Source: Priestia flexa NBRC 15715 (lineage in GTDB: Bacteria; Bacillota; Bacilli; Bacillales; Bacillaceae_H). Taken from it: a stretch of 43,082 bases of DNA. How positions within the stretch are numbered: the stretch's first letter is position 1; the number at the start of each line of letters is the position of its first letter. Of this stretch, positions 15,869-28,732 are shown piece by piece. The stretch spans positions 1 to 43,082 of the forward strand of contig NZ_BCVD01000017.1 of assembly GCF_001591565.1 (NCBI RefSeq). Direction: 5' to 3'. The position numbers were made by a program, and so were the translations under genes. Under the pieces are notes generated by a model that made no database searches, was not told where the DNA came from, and saw only the letters and a list, made by a program, of their open reading frames with translations.

Positions 15869-16268
15869 CAAATATAAGTTTTCTAAAAATTTTAATTAGT
15901 TGAAAACGTTAGTTTTCTCTGTTATTTGAAAGTGGAAACCTGAGAATAACAGAGAGATGAAATAATGAATTAAAACGTTGAAGAGGATAAGTAATTTTGA
16001 TAGTTTGGTATCAACAGAGAGTCGGGTTGCTGGAAGCCGACGTTACCAGATCAAAGTGAACTCACCTCAGAGTGTCATCCTGAATTGAGTAAGGGTGGCC
16101 GAGTGTTATTCCAACACACTCGTTATCAAAACGAATGTTTATACATTCATGAGGTAGTCTTCGTGACTACAAATGAGGGTGGTACCGCGTAAAGTACAAA
16201 AGACTTTTCGCCCCTTGACCTATCTTAATAAAGTGGGTCTTTGTCAGGGGTGGAGAGTCTTTTTTTCT
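15869..16268 (+). promoter_or_regulatory. Leucine-specific T-box riboswitch with terminator
   Basis: The conserved T-box AGGGTGGTACCGCG is at 16176-16189. Upstream is a long stem I region with the apical GTCGGGTTGC...GAAGCCGAC helix (from 16021) and a specifier CTC (Leu) at 16061-16063, followed by the usual purine A. The terminator GACTTTTCGCCCCTTGAC/GTCAGGGG...GAGAGTC with seven T ends near 16267. Uncharged tRNA-Leu(GAG) would pair with specifier and T-box, favour the antiterminator and switch on the whole ilv-leu operon. An additional 11 bp hairpin (15916-15926 with 15945-15955) sits before stem I. Confidence 0.95.
15877..15891 (+). promoter_or_regulatory. CodY-type operator near the ilv-leu transcript start
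   Basis: AGTTTTCTAAAAATT matches the CodY consensus AATTTTCWGAAAATT at 13 of 15 positions and lies about 8 bases after the predicted transcript start, where bound CodY would block initiation or elongation. CodY control of ilv-leu is established in B. subtilis, where branched-chain amino acids are its effectors. Confidence 0.55.
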
Positions 16269-16299
16269 TTTTATTAAGAAAACGAAAGGATGAGAAAAA

Positions 16300-18018
16300 G
16301 TGGGAGCCAATATGCAAACAAAAGAGCCAGCAAGCATTGGGAAACAAATGAATGGATCTGACATGTTGATTGAATCTCTAAGAAGAGAAAATGTTGACGT
16401 CATTTTCGGTTACCCAGGAGGAGCTGTCTTACCAATTTATGATAAGCTTTACGGCTCAGGAATGTTTCATGTACTTGCTCGTCATGAGCAGGGTGGGATT
16501 CACGCAGCCGAAGGGTATGCGAGAATTTCTGGTAAGCCTGGTGTTGTCATTGCTACAAGTGGACCTGGTGCTACAAACATTGTAACTGGTTTGGCAGATG
16601 CAATGATTGACTCACTTCCTTTAGTTGTATTTACGGGGCAAGTAGCGTCAAGTGTAATTGGTTCAGATGCGTTCCAAGAAGCCGACGTATTGGGAATTAC
16701 AATGCCGATTACCAAGCACAGCTATCAAGTACGTAAAGTCAGTGATTTGCCAAGAATCATTAAAGAAGCATTTCACATTGCAACAACGGGAAGACCTGGT
16801 CCAGTATTAATTGATATCCCAAAAGACATGGCGCAAGGAGATGGCGAATTCAGCTATGAAGGTGAGGTTAACTTACCTGGCTATCAGCCTACATACACGC
16901 CAAACCAGCTGCAGGTTAAGAAATTAGCCGAAGCGGTAACAGCTGCTAAAAAGCCAGTTATTTTAGCAGGCGCGGGTGTATTGTTAAGTAAAGGTTCAGA
17001 AGAATTAAAAAATTATGCAGAACAGCAAAACATTCCTGTTGTGAACACGTTGCTAGGTTTAGGCTGTTTTCCGGCGGATCATCCGCTTCATTTAGGAATG
17101 GCCGGCATGCACGGCACGTACACAGCAAACATGGCGATTTATGAGAGTGATCTTCTCATCAGTATCGGAGCTCGCTTTGATGATCGTGTAACAGGCAATT
17201 TAAAGCACTTTGCACCAAATGCTAAAATTGCACACATTGATATCGATCCCGCTGAAATCGGTAAAAATGTACCAACGAAAATCCCAATCGTGGGAGACGC
17301 AAAAGAAGTGCTGTCACAGCTTCTTTTACAAGATGGCGAAACAGGAGATTATACGAAATGGCATGAGAAATTAGCTGGGTGGAAACAAGAATATCCTTTA
17401 TGGTATGAGAACTCTTCAGAAGTGTTAAAGCCTCAAAAAGTGATTGAGCTACTGCATCAATATACGGATGGAGATGCCGTAGTGACAACAGACGTAGGTC
17501 AGCATCAAATGTGGGTTGCTCAATACTATACGTTCAACAATCCAGACCGATGGGTAACTTCGGGCGGTTTGGGAACAATGGGGTTTGGTTTACCTTCTGC
17601 CATTGGTGCACAGCTGGCAAATAAAGATAAAACAGTTGTAGCAGTTGTTGGAGATGGTGGCTTCCAGATGACGCTTCAAGAATTAGGTGTCATTCATGAG
17701 CTTAATCTACCTGTGAAAGTGGTTATATTAAACAATCATTCTCTTGGAATGGTTCGTCAGTGGCAAGAAATCTTCTATGAAGAGCGCTATTCTCATTCAC
17801 TGATTCCGAATCAGCCAGACTTTATGAAACTAGCGGAAGCTTATGGTATTAAAGGGCTTCAAGCAACGACTGAAGAAGAGGCACACGCTGTATTAAAAGA
17901 AGCGATGGAGACGGATGGTCCAGTGTTAATGAACTTCTTCGTAGCACCAAAAGAAAATGTGTATCCGATGGTTGCTCCTGGAAAAGGACTTCATGAAATG
18001 GTGGGGGTGAAACCGTGA
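16300..18018 (+). CDS. ilvB: Acetolactate synthase, catalytic subunit
   Basis: This FAD- and thiamine-diphosphate-dependent enzyme condenses pyruvate with pyruvate or 2-oxobutyrate, the first committed step to valine, leucine and isoleucine. It has 572 residues, with the N-terminal [12 protein letters not shown] and [15 protein letters not shown] (activating Glu), the central FAD domain, and a C-terminal TPP site with GDGGFQM...[12 protein letters not shown]. The GTG at 16300 is preferred over ATG 16312: the GAAAGGATGAG site ends about 6 bases before it, and the resulting MGANMQ start parallels the B. subtilis protein as I recall it. It is the first gene of the T-box operon. ilvH overlaps its stop. 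Confidence 0.97.
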   Translation: MGANMQTKEPASIGKQMNGSDMLIESLRRENVDVIFGYPGGAVLPIYDKLYGSGMFHVLARHEQGGIHAAEGYARISGKPGVVIATSGPGATNIVTGLADAMIDSLPLVVFTGQVASSVIGSDAFQEADVLGITMPITKHSYQVRKVSDLPRIIKEAFHIATTGRPGPVLIDIPKDMAQGDGEFSYEGEVNLPGYQPTYTPNQLQVKKLAEAVTAAKKPVILAGAGVLLSKGSEELKNYAEQQNIPVVNTLLGLGCFPADHPLHLGMAGMHGTYTANMAIYESDLLISIGARFDDRVTGNLKHFAPNAKIAHIDIDPAEIGKNVPTKIPIVGDAKEVLSQLLLQDGETGDYTKWHEKLAGWKQEYPLWYENSSEVLKPQKVIELLHQYTDGDAVVTTDVGQHQMWVAQYYTFNNPDRWVTSGGLGTMGFGLPSAIGAQLANKDKTVVAVVGDGGFQMTLQELGVIHELNLPVKVVILNNHSLGMVRQWQEIFYEERYSHSLIPNQPDFMKLAEAYGIKGLQATTEEEAHAVLKEAMETDGPVLMNFFVAPKENVYPMVAPGKGLHEMVGVKP

Positions 18019-18527
18019 AGCGGATTATAACAGCAACAGTGTTAAATAGAGCAGGCGTATTAAATAGAGTAACAGGGTTGTTCACCAAAAGAAATTTCAA
18101 TATTGAAAGTATTTCAGTAGGTCATACCGAATCAGAAGACGTATCGCGCATGACGTTTGTAGTAAACGTGGAAGACGATGGCGCTGCTGAACAAGTAATT
18201 AAGCAATTAAACAAGCAAATTGATGTCTTAAAAGTTCAGGACATTACTGAACAGGCCGTTGTTTCACGAGAGCTTGCTTTAATGAAAGTAGCTTCAACAC
18301 CAGCGAGCCGAAATGAGCTGTATGCAGTTATTGAGCCATTTCGAGCAACCATTCTTGATGTTAGCCGAGATAGTTTAATCATCCAGGTAACAGGTGAATC
18401 AAGTAAAATCGAAGCGATGATTGATCTACTTCAGCCATACGGACTGAAAGAAGTAACGCGAACGGGTACCGTAGCTGTACCGCGCGGAACGCAAAAAGTA
18501 GCGGCAAAGTGGTCATCAATTATTTAA
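18015..18527 (+). CDS. ilvH: Acetolactate synthase, regulatory subunit
   Basis: This small subunit (170 residues) has an N-terminal ACT domain (residues 4-75, with [20 protein letters not shown]) that binds valine for feedback inhibition, and a C-terminal domain that activates IlvB. The GTG start overlaps the ilvB TGA (GTGA), giving translational coupling and stoichiometric synthesis. GGGGGTGA upstream serves as ribosome site. The symbol ilvN is also used. Confidence 0.96.
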   Translation: MKRIITATVLNRAGVLNRVTGLFTKRNFNIESISVGHTESEDVSRMTFVVNVEDDGAAEQVIKQLNKQIDVLKVQDITEQAVVSRELALMKVASTPASRNELYAVIEPFRATILDVSRDSLIIQVTGESSKIEAMIDLLQPYGLKEVTRTGTVAVPRGTQKVAAKWSSII

Positions 18528-18550
18528 CTAAGATATAAACCAAAAATTAA

Positions 18551-21131
<2,581 letters not shown>

Positions 21132-21158
21132 TACGTAGACAAGAAGGGAGAGACTATC

Positions 21159-22268
21159 ATGACAAAAAAGGTAGCGGTGTTACCTGGAGACGGAGTTGGG
21201 AAAGAAGTTACAAAAGGTGCAATCGACGTCTTAAACGCCATCGGTCAACGCTTTAACCATCAGTTTGAATTTAGCTATGGGTTAATCGGAGGAGCTGCTA
21301 TTGATACAGAAGGAGTACCACTTCCAGAAAGTACAGTAGCGGTTTGTAAAGAAGCGGATGCAGTATTGCTTGGGGCTGTAGGTGGTCCTAAGTGGGATGC
21401 CGTTCCTACACAGCTCCGTCCAGAGCGAGGCTTATTAGCAATTCGTAAAGAACTGGACCTTTATGCTAACTTGCGTCCAGTTACTTATTATGATAGTTTA
21501 GCAGATTCTTCTCCTTTGAAAAAAGAATATATTCAAGACGTTGATTTTATTATCGTACGTGAGCTAACAGGCGGCTTATATTTTGGAAAACCAAGTGAGC
21601 GCCGCACAAATGGGAGTGAAGAAGTCGTTGTAGATACGCTTTATTACAAGCGTGAAGAAATTGAGCGTATCATTCGCCAAGCATTTGAAACAGCAAAAGT
21701 TCGTCGTCAAAAGGTTACGTCTGTTGACAAAGCGAACGTATTGGAGTCAAGTCGTTTATGGCGTGAGATTGCTGAAGAAGTATCAAAAGATTATCCCGAA
21801 ATTGAGCTTGAACATATGCTAGTGGATTCAGCAGCGATGCAGCTTATTCGTAATCCAAAGCACTTTGACGTAGTCGTTACTGAGAACATGTTCGGAGATA
21901 TTTTAAGTGATGAAGCTTCGATGCTAGCTGGATCTTTAGGGATGTTACCATCTGCTAGTTTGACGTTAAACGGACCTTCTCTTTATGAACCTGTTCATGG
22001 CTCTGCACCAGATATTGCAGGCCAAAATAAAGCTAATCCAATCGCAGCTATTTTATCAGCAGCGATGATGTTAAGACATTCATTTGGTCTTGAAGAAGAA
22101 GCGAAAGCAGTGGAACAAGCGGTAGAACACGTATTAAATGCTGGTCATCGTACAGCAGATTTAGCGAACGGCTCACATTATTTGTCAACTGAAAAAATGG
22201 TAGAAGCAATTGTTGATACGATTGCTGACGATTCTGCAATTGTTAACATTATGACAGCTTATAGTTAA
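21159..22268 (+). CDS. leuB: 3-Isopropylmalate dehydrogenase
   Basis: This NAD-dependent oxidative decarboxylase makes 2-ketoisocaproate, the leucine keto acid. The 369 residues show the N-terminal LPGDGVGKEV, substrate arginines in RPERGLLAIRKELDLYANLRP, RELTGGLYFGKP and the NAD-site signature NMFGDILSDEASML...EPVHGSAPDIAG. ATG 21159 follows AAGGGAGAG. A terminator-like hairpin lies between this gene and leuC. Confidence 0.98.
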   Translation: MTKKVAVLPGDGVGKEVTKGAIDVLNAIGQRFNHQFEFSYGLIGGAAIDTEGVPLPESTVAVCKEADAVLLGAVGGPKWDAVPTQLRPERGLLAIRKELDLYANLRPVTYYDSLADSSPLKKEYIQDVDFIIVRELTGGLYFGKPSERRTNGSEEVVVDTLYYKREEIERIIRQAFETAKVRRQKVTSVDKANVLESSRLWREIAEEVSKDYPEIELEHMLVDSAAMQLIRNPKHFDVVVTENMFGDILSDEASMLAGSLGMLPSASLTLNGPSLYEPVHGSAPDIAGQNKANPIAAILSAAMMLRHSFGLEEEAKAVEQAVEHVLNAGHRTADLANGSHYLSTEKMVEAIVDTIADDSAIVNIMTAYS

Positions 22269-22273
22269 TCATG

Positions 22274-22304
22274 CGTTTCTCACCTTTATGTGAGAAACGT
22301 TTTT
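22274..22304 (+). terminator. Terminator-like hairpin between leuB and leuC
   Basis: CGTTTCTCAC (22274-22283) pairs perfectly with GTGAGAAACG (22290-22299), with a 6-base loop and TTTTTC after. It sits inside the operon, 6 bases after leuB and 24 before leuC, and may reduce leuCD expression or protect a processed 3' end. Confidence 0.7.
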
Positions 22305-22327
22305 CATAACTGGAAAGGAGGAGCAAG

Positions 22328-23743
22328 ATGAAAGCAAAGAACATTATTGAGAAACTATGGGAACAACATGTAGTACGCCAAGAAGAGGGGAAGCCGGATT
22401 TATTATACATTGATCTTCATCTTATTCACGAAGTAACGTCACCTCAAGCATTTGAAGGCTTACGTGTTGCTGGGCGAAAAGTAAGGCAACCCAATTTGAC
22501 GTTTGCAACGATGGATCACAACATTCCGACCGTTGACCGCTTCAACATCAAAGATCCAATTGCAAAAAAACAAGTTGATACGTTATCTGCAAACTGCGCT
22601 GAGTTCGACGTGAGGCTGTTAGACTTAACGAATGAAGAACAAGGAATCGTTCATATTATTGGACCGGAATTAGGTTTAACGCAGCCTGGTAAGACAATTG
22701 TATGTGGGGATAGTCATACATCTACCCACGGAGCGTTTGGTGCATTAGCATTTGGTATTGGTACGAGTGAAGTTGAGCACGTATTAGCTACTCAAACGCT
22801 TTGGCAAGCCAAGCCAAGAACGATTCAAGTAAAAGTGGATGGCCAAAAGAAGCCTGGTGTATTCGCAAAAGATATCGTACTAGCGATTATTCAGAAGTTT
22901 GGTGTGAACTTTGGAACAGGTTCTATCATCGAATTTACGGGAGATTGCATTAAGCAGCTTTCAATGGAAGAGCGGATGACCATTTGTAACATGTCCATCG
23001 AAGCAGGAGCAAAAGCAGGCTTAATCAGCCCTGATGAAGTAACTTTTTCTTATATTAAAGGAAGAGAATATGCACCAAAAGGTGAAAAGTTCACTGAAGC
23101 AGTTGAAAAGTGGAAAGCGTTAGCTTCGGATGAAGGCGCAGAATATGATCAAACGCTAGAAATTGATGCAAATGAAATCGAGCCTGTTGTGACATGGGGA
23201 ACAAATCCTGCGATGAGTTCGTACATTAGTAAAACAGTTCCTACATTTGAATCATGTAACACGGATTCAGAACGCAAATCATTGGAAAGAGCGCTAGACT
23301 ACATGGGGTTAACTCCGGGTATGGCAATTGAAGATATTCCAATTCAACACGTATTTATTGGTTCCTGTACGAACGCTCGCTTATCGGATCTACGTGATGC
23401 AGCTTCTTTTATAAAAGGAAAGAAAGTATCACCGAATGTGCGAGCAATGGTTGTACCAGGTTCTCAGAAAATTAAACGTATTGCTGAAGAAGAGGGGATT
23501 GCAAAAACGTTTGTTGAAGCTGGATTTGAATGGCGTGATTCAGGATGTAGCATGTGTTTAGGGATGAACTCGGATTTAGTTCCTCAAGGGGAACATTGTG
23601 CTTCCACGTCAAACCGTAACTTTGAAGGACGTCAAGGTAAAGGGGCGCGAACTCACCTTGTTAGTCCAGTGATGGCGGCGGCAGCAGCGGTATATGGTCA
23701 CTTTGTAGACGTTCGTAAATTACAAGAAGAAGCTGTGAGATAA
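22328..23743 (+). CDS. leuC: 3-Isopropylmalate dehydratase, large subunit
   Basis: With LeuD it isomerises 2- to 3-isopropylmalate. This 471-residue aconitase-family protein carries the 4Fe-4S ligands Cys 347 (GSCTNAR), Cys 407 and Cys 410 (GCSMCLGMN). The N-terminal [18 protein letters not shown] and the DHNIPT motif are typical. ATG 22328 has a strong AAAGGAGGAG site, which could support independent translation after the internal hairpin. Confidence 0.98.
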   Translation: MKAKNIIEKLWEQHVVRQEEGKPDLLYIDLHLIHEVTSPQAFEGLRVAGRKVRQPNLTFATMDHNIPTVDRFNIKDPIAKKQVDTLSANCAEFDVRLLDLTNEEQGIVHIIGPELGLTQPGKTIVCGDSHTSTHGAFGALAFGIGTSEVEHVLATQTLWQAKPRTIQVKVDGQKKPGVFAKDIVLAIIQKFGVNFGTGSIIEFTGDCIKQLSMEERMTICNMSIEAGAKAGLISPDEVTFSYIKGREYAPKGEKFTEAVEKWKALASDEGAEYDQTLEIDANEIEPVVTWGTNPAMSSYISKTVPTFESCNTDSERKSLERALDYMGLTPGMAIEDIPIQHVFIGSCTNARLSDLRDAASFIKGKKVSPNVRAMVVPGSQKIKRIAEEEGIAKTFVEAGFEWRDSGCSMCLGMNSDLVPQGEHCASTSNRNFEGRQGKGARTHLVSPVMAAAAAVYGHFVDVRKLQEEAVR

Positions 23744-23754
23744 GGAGAGGTAAC

Positions 23755-24348
23755 ATGAATGCATTTACAGTTGAAACAGGGAAAGTAGCCGGGATGGACC
23801 GCTCTAATGTCGATACAGATCAAATTATTCCAAAGCAATTTTTAAAGCGCATTGAGCGTACTGGTTTTGGAAAATATTTATTTTTTGATTGGCGATACAA
23901 TGAAGATGGAGTAACGCCAAATCCTAGCTTTGAGCTAAATGCGCCTGAAAATGAAGGAGCAACAATCTTAGTTGCAAATGAAAACTTCGGATGTGGTTCT
24001 TCACGTGAGCATGCACCGTGGGCATTGTTAGATTACGGCTTTAGAGCCATTGTGGCGCCATCTTTTGCAGATATCTTTAAACAAAATTGTCTAAAAAATG
24101 GAATTCTACCAATTGCATTACCAGTTGAAGATGTTGAGTATCTATTGAAGGAATCAAAAGCAGCTGATTATAACTGCACGATCGATTTACATCAGCAAAC
24201 AATTTCAGACGAAGCTGGATTCAAACGAACGTTTGACATTAATAGCCATTGGAAATATATGCTTGTAAATGGGTTTGATGAAATTGGTTATACGTTATCG
24301 TTTGCTTCTGACATTGATCAGTATGAAAACAATACCGTTCGTTATTGA
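23755..24348 (+). CDS. leuD: 3-Isopropylmalate dehydratase, small subunit
   Basis: This swivelling domain subunit (197 residues) completes the LeuCD active site. DTDQIIPKQFLKR near residue 20 and NFGCGSSREHAPWAL near 75-90 are the family signatures. It starts 11 bases after leuC with an AAGGAGAGG site and ends the operon; a terminator follows. Confidence 0.98.
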   Translation: MNAFTVETGKVAGMDRSNVDTDQIIPKQFLKRIERTGFGKYLFFDWRYNEDGVTPNPSFELNAPENEGATILVANENFGCGSSREHAPWALLDYGFRAIVAPSFADIFKQNCLKNGILPIALPVEDVEYLLKESKAADYNCTIDLHQQTISDEAGFKRTFDINSHWKYMLVNGFDEIGYTLSFASDIDQYENNTVRY

Positions 24349-24352
24349 AAAA

Positions 24353-24389
24353 AGCTGGGCAAAGTTACCTCTTTGCTCGGCTCTTTTTT
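24353..24389 (+). terminator. Terminator of the ilv-leu operon
   Basis: A 12 bp stem (24353-24364 with 24371-24382, two G-U pairs) is followed by TTTTTT, four bases after the leuD stop. Confidence 0.9.
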
Positions 24390-24449
24390 GCGTTCTATTA
24401 GACAACTTGCTAAACTGTATAGCAAAGAAATGTGAAGTGAGGAGAGAAT

Positions 24450-25454
24450 ATGACTGAGAAAAAGCGAGATAATGTAATTGCGTTTCCTCATTTGCAAGAG
24501 CGTTTAGTAGAAAAAGCGAAAGAATATCTACAGAATAAACGCTTTAATGAGGCTCTGCATTTATTTAAGCAAGCATACGAAATAGGCCAAGAGCACCGAG
24601 ACGTATTGTTCGGGCTAGCTGTATGTTATTTAGAACTAGGAGAGGTTGAAACAGCTAAAACGCTTTGTAAAAAGATGTTGCATGAAGACATAGGACATTA
24701 CTATGATAATCTACAAATGCTTTTAATGATTCTTATCCAGCTTGGTGAGTATAAAGAAGGCTATGAAACCTTGCAGGCTGTTATAGAAGAACATGATGTA
24801 CCCGCTGAGGATCAAGAGCAAATTAATCAGCTCTTAGCGTTTTGCTTATCGAGAATGAATCAAGAAAAGGACATAGAAGGACAAACAGAGCAGGAGCAGC
24901 TTACGCGTTTAAAAGATTTCTTAAATGAGACGGTCGTTTCAAATCAGATTGATCATTTACACACGCTCCTTCTTCATCGAATGAATCAGTATAGCTTCTT
25001 CTTACAAGAGCTATTCACAAATGAATCCGTTCATCCCATTGTGAAAACCGAGGCTCTTAAAATATTAATGAAGGAACAGGTTAACCATGACTTTCATATC
25101 AACAAATTTCAGCGTGAAAAAAAAATTAATCCGCTCACTTTACAGCAAATAATACCATCTCCGTTAGCCATTCATGTTGAGAAATCCCTGAGGGAAAAGT
25201 TGGAACACGAAAATCCCACTATGCTCCAAGCAAGCTTAGAGATTTGGAATCGTTATTTATATGTTTTATTTCCATTCAGTCCGGTTAATGAACATGTAGG
25301 TATCTGGGTGGAGGCGTTATACGCACTCGCAACTGAATTATATGGTGAAGAGGTTGACGCTGAGCAAATCGCACTGATGCATAACTTCTCTGCTGAGGAT
25401 TTGAAACAAGCTATTAAACACCTAAAGGAAATTGAAGAAATTTCTTTGATATAA
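24450..25454 (+). CDS. ysoA: TPR-repeat protein YsoA
   Basis: This 334-residue protein contains tetratricopeptide repeats in its N-terminal half: the helix pairs LQERLVEKAKEYLQNKRFNE, DVLFGLAVCYLELGEVETAK and YDNLQMLLMILIQLGEYKEG follow the TPR spacing. The C-terminal half is helical with no recognised domain. It is probably a protein-protein interaction factor of unknown role. It occupies the same place (between leuD and tig) as ysoA in B. subtilis. ATG 24450 has a GAGGAGAG site. Confidence 0.85.
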   Translation: MTEKKRDNVIAFPHLQERLVEKAKEYLQNKRFNEALHLFKQAYEIGQEHRDVLFGLAVCYLELGEVETAKTLCKKMLHEDIGHYYDNLQMLLMILIQLGEYKEGYETLQAVIEEHDVPAEDQEQINQLLAFCLSRMNQEKDIEGQTEQEQLTRLKDFLNETVVSNQIDHLHTLLLHRMNQYSFFLQELFTNESVHPIVKTEALKILMKEQVNHDFHINKFQREKKINPLTLQQIIPSPLAIHVEKSLREKLEHENPTMLQASLEIWNRYLYVLFPFSPVNEHVGIWVEALYALATELYGEEVDAEQIALMHNFSAEDLKQAIKHLKEIEEISLI

Positions 25455-25468
25455 AATGAGGTGTTTTG

Positions 25469-25496
25469 TTGAAACGTCATTGTTGTATGTTATAAT
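25469..25496 (+). promoter_or_regulatory. Promoter of tig
   Basis: TTGAAA (25469-25474), 16 bases, then TATAAT (25491-25496). It is followed by a leader of about 160 bases that contains the palindrome TTACTTTAAAGTAA and a GGAGGG site before tig. Confidence 0.65.
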
Positions 25497-25662
25497 ATAA
25501 TGGTTGTAAAATGCACTTAAACAAGTATAGTAGAATTTCATCTTTACATCACGTTCCTACTTACTTTAAAGTAATAGGGAGTTCGATAGATAATGAAGGA
25601 AACATTGATCTCATTATCAGAGTGAAAATCACTACTTAAAATGATTTTGGAGGGAAATATAC

Positions 25663-26949
25663 ATGTCTGCAAAATGGGAAAAACAAGAAGGTAATCAAGG
25701 CGTTTTAACAGTAGAAGTTGAAGCTGCTGAATTCGATAAAGCCTTAGATAAAGCATTCACAAAAGTTGTTAAACAAGTAAACGTACCAGGTTTCCGTAAA
25801 GGGAAAATGCCACGTCCACTATTTGAAAAACGCTTTGGTGTAGAATCTTTATACCAAGATGCACTAGATATCTTATTACCAGAAGCTTACAGCAATGCTG
25901 TTGCTGAAGCTGGTATCGAGCCAGTAGATCGTCCGGAAATCGATGTTGAAACAATCGAAAAAGGACAAGACTTAGTTTTCACTGCTAAAGTAACAGTTAA
26001 GCCTGAAGTGAAATTAGGCGAATACAAAAACTTAGAAGTTGAAAAATTAGACACAACAGTAACTGACGAAGACGTTGAAGCTGAATTAAAATCTCTTCAA
26101 GAGCGTCAAGCTGAGCTAGTAGTAAAAGAAGAAGGCGCTATTGCTGAAGGCGATACTGCTGTAATCGACTTTGAAGGATTCGTTGATGGAGAAGCATTCG
26201 AAGGCGGAAAAGGTGAGAACTATTCATTAGAAATTGGTTCTAACACATTTATCCCAGGCTTTGAAGAGCAATTAGTAGGTTTAGAAGTTGGCGCTGAAAA
26301 AGACGTTGAAGTAACGTTCCCAGAAGAGTACCATGCTGAAGAGCTTGCTGGTAAAAAAGCAACTTTCAAAGTGAAAGTACACGAAATCAAAGCAAAAGAA
26401 TTACCAGCATTAGACGATGAATTTGCTAAAGATGTAGACGAAGAAGTAGAAACTTTAGAAGCATTAAAAGCGAAAACAAAAGAAAACTTACAAACTGCAA
26501 AAACAAACGAAGCTGAATCAGCTCTACGTGATGCATTAGTAGAAAAAGCTGCTGAAAATGCAGAAGTAGAAATTCCAGAAGCAATGTATGCAACTGAAAT
26601 GGATCGTATGATGCAAGAATTCGAGCAACGTTTACAAATGCAAGGTTTAAACCTTGAGCTATACTTCCAGTTCTCTGGTCAAGATGAAAAAGCTTTACGT
26701 GACCAAATGCGTCCAGACGCTGAAAAACGCGTGAAGATTAACTTAACGTTAGAAGCTATTTCTCAAGCTGAAAATCTTGAAGTAACTGACGAAGAAGTAG
26801 AAAAAGAATTAGAGAGCATGGCAGGAATGTACAACATGCCTGTCGAAGAAATTAAGAAAGTGCTTGGCAGTCTTGAAACAGTTAAATCTGACATGAAGAT
26901 TCGCAAAGCTATAGAATTTCTTGTAGAAAACAGCAAAGCTGTAGCATAA
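25663..26949 (+). CDS. tig: Trigger factor (ribosome-associated chaperone)
   Basis: It binds the ribosomal exit tunnel and folds nascent chains; it is also a peptidyl-prolyl isomerase. The 428 residues show the ribosome-docking signature GFRKGKMP (43-50), a central FKBP-type domain (about 150-245, [20 protein letters not shown]) and a helical C-terminal chaperone domain. It has its own promoter and terminator. Codon use is strongly biased, as expected for a highly expressed gene. Confidence 0.98.
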   Translation: MSAKWEKQEGNQGVLTVEVEAAEFDKALDKAFTKVVKQVNVPGFRKGKMPRPLFEKRFGVESLYQDALDILLPEAYSNAVAEAGIEPVDRPEIDVETIEKGQDLVFTAKVTVKPEVKLGEYKNLEVEKLDTTVTDEDVEAELKSLQERQAELVVKEEGAIAEGDTAVIDFEGFVDGEAFEGGKGENYSLEIGSNTFIPGFEEQLVGLEVGAEKDVEVTFPEEYHAEELAGKKATFKVKVHEIKAKELPALDDEFAKDVDEEVETLEALKAKTKENLQTAKTNEAESALRDALVEKAAENAEVEIPEAMYATEMDRMMQEFEQRLQMQGLNLELYFQFSGQDEKALRDQMRPDAEKRVKINLTLEAISQAENLEVTDEEVEKELESMAGMYNMPVEEIKKVLGSLETVKSDMKIRKAIEFLVENSKAVA

Positions 26950-26961
26950 TAATAGTAAAGA

Positions 26962-26992
26962 ACAAGGCGCGACTTGATCGTGCCTTGTTTTA
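26962..26992 (+). terminator. Terminator of tig
   Basis: ACAAGGCGCGA (26962-26972) pairs with TCGTGCCTTGT (26978-26988), with one G-U, followed by TTTTA. Confidence 0.88.
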
Positions 26993-27323
26993 TAACCTTC
27001 AAAAGTTTTTTCATACCATAACGACACGCCAGCACGCTGTTTTGTTCAATTGTCAAAAATCCGTAGTTATGAAATTGGCTTAATAAGCTGACAATACATA
27101 ATAGCCAATCGATGCTTTTCGCTCATCAAGTGTTTATACATAAAACGTTTTAGTATCTATTCCGAAAAATGTATGATAAAATGCAATACAAATCTTTTCA
27201 TACATGGGAAACTCGGTATGATAAAAGGTCATGCTTTTACTAAGAAGAGGAAGAGCAGTTGGCAAATAACTCGGATTAAGTGAGCTTCCAGCACTTTAGT
27301 CATTACTATAAGGGGTGAAAATT
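26993..27323. other. tig-clpX intergenic region
   Basis: This 330-base stretch has no gene. TATGATAAAAT-like -10 sequences occur near 27172-27182 and again near 27219-27228 and may be clpX promoters, but neither has a good -35. No GGTCAAA heptad repeats of the CtsR type were seen. Confidence 0.4.
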
Positions 27324-28589
27324 ATGTTTAAATTTAACGATGAAAAAGGGCAACTAAAATGTTCGTTTTGTGGTAAAACACAAGAACAAGTTCGTAAATT
27401 AGTTGCTGGTCCAGGTGTTTACATATGTGATGAATGTATCGAGCTTTGCACTGAGATTGTTGAAGAAGAGCTTGGAACAGAAGAAGAAGTAGAATTTAAA
27501 GATGTGCCAAAGCCAAAAGAAATCTGTGAAATTCTAGATGAGTATGTAATTGGCCAAGATGAAGCGAAAAAATCTTTGGCTGTAGCTGTTTATAATCATT
27601 ATAAACGCATTAACTCAAACAGTAAGATTGATGACGTTGAATTAGCTAAAAGTAACATTTCTTTAATTGGTCCAACAGGTAGTGGTAAAACATTACTTGC
27701 TCAAACGTTAGCTCGTATTTTAAATGTGCCGTTTGCTATTGCTGATGCAACGTCGCTAACAGAAGCTGGTTACGTTGGTGAGGATGTTGAGAACATCTTA
27801 TTGAAGTTAATTCAAGCCGCTGATTATGATGTAGAAAAAGCAGAAAAAGGCATTATCTATATCGATGAAATTGATAAGGTAGCAAGAAAGTCTGAAAACC
27901 CATCAATTACGCGTGACGTATCTGGTGAAGGTGTTCAGCAAGCATTGCTTAAAATTCTTGAAGGCACTGTAGCAAGCGTTCCTCCACAAGGTGGACGTAA
28001 GCATCCGCATCAAGAATTCATTCAAATTGACACAACAAATATCTTATTCATTTGTGGTGGAGCATTTGATGGTATTGAACCAATTATCAAGCGTCGTTTA
28101 GGTAAGAAAGTAATTGGGTTCGGTTCAGAAACAAAACAAGCAGATCTTAACGATAAAGAGTTATTATCAAAAGTTCTGCCAGAAGACTTATTAAAGTTTG
28201 GCTTAATTCCTGAGTTTATCGGTCGTCTACCTGTTACGGCTAGTCTTGTACCGTTAGATGAAGGAGCGCTTGTTGAGATTTTAACAAAGCCAAAAAATGC
28301 GCTAGTAAAACAATATCAAAAGCTTCTTGAGCTAGATAATGTTGAGCTAGAGTTTGAAGATGAAGCACTTGTTGAAATTGCTCGTAAAGCAATTGAACGT
28401 AAAACAGGTGCACGTGGTCTACGTTCAATCATTGAAGGTATTATGCTAGAAGTGATGTATGATTTACCGTCTCGTGAAGACATTGTTAAATGTATTATCA
28501 CTGGAGAAACGGTTCGTGATCAAGTAGCACCTAAGTTTATTTTAGAAGATGGTTCAACGGTTGAACAAGGAAGTAAAACATCTGCTTAA
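27324..28589 (+). CDS. clpX: ClpX, ATPase subunit of ClpXP
   Basis: This AAA+ unfoldase feeds substrates to ClpP. The zinc-binding domain has Cys 13, 16, 35 and 38 (CSFC...CDEC); Walker A GPTGSGKT is at 116-123, Walker B is IIYIDEID, and sensor-2 GARGLRSI lies near the C terminus. The frame extends to GTG 27315, but that GTG is within the AAGGGGTG ribosome site; ATG 27324 gives the family start MFKFN and 421 residues. Confidence 0.98.
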   Translation: MFKFNDEKGQLKCSFCGKTQEQVRKLVAGPGVYICDECIELCTEIVEEELGTEEEVEFKDVPKPKEICEILDEYVIGQDEAKKSLAVAVYNHYKRINSNSKIDDVELAKSNISLIGPTGSGKTLLAQTLARILNVPFAIADATSLTEAGYVGEDVENILLKLIQAADYDVEKAEKGIIYIDEIDKVARKSENPSITRDVSGEGVQQALLKILEGTVASVPPQGGRKHPHQEFIQIDTTNILFICGGAFDGIEPIIKRRLGKKVIGFGSETKQADLNDKELLSKVLPEDLLKFGLIPEFIGRLPVTASLVPLDEGALVEILTKPKNALVKQYQKLLELDNVELEFEDEALVEIARKAIERKTGARGLRSIIEGIMLEVMYDLPSREDIVKCIITGETVRDQVAPKFILEDGSTVEQGSKTSA

Positions 28590-28599
28590 TAAATAAGAA

Positions 28600-28637
28600 G
28601 ACAGAGCGTTAGTTTTTAACGTTCTGTCTTTTTTTAT
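28600..28637 (+). terminator. Terminator of clpX
   Basis: AGACAGAGCGTT pairs with AACGTTCTGTCT (one G-U) and is followed by a run of T. Confidence 0.88.
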
Positions 28638-28663
28638 TTTATGAAGAATTTTATGCTAAATTT

Positions 28664-28693
28664 GTTTATTCCACCTGTTGCAAGGAGATAATA
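28664..28693 (+). promoter_or_regulatory. Sigma-F-type (forespore) promoter of lonB
   Basis: GTTTA (28664-28668), exactly 15 bases, then GGAGATAATA (28684-28693), which satisfies every position of the -10 consensus GGNRANANTR. In B. subtilis lonB is transcribed in the forespore by sigma-F, so motif and gene agree. Confidence 0.65.
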
Positions 28694-28732
28694 ACAAATA
28701 ATTATCTTAACAATTGTTGCAGGAGGTTACTT

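Noticed and set aside
15901-15920. cre (CcpA) site TGAAAACGTTAGTT near the ilv promoter
   Set aside because: Only the left half fits the cre consensus; the right half does not.
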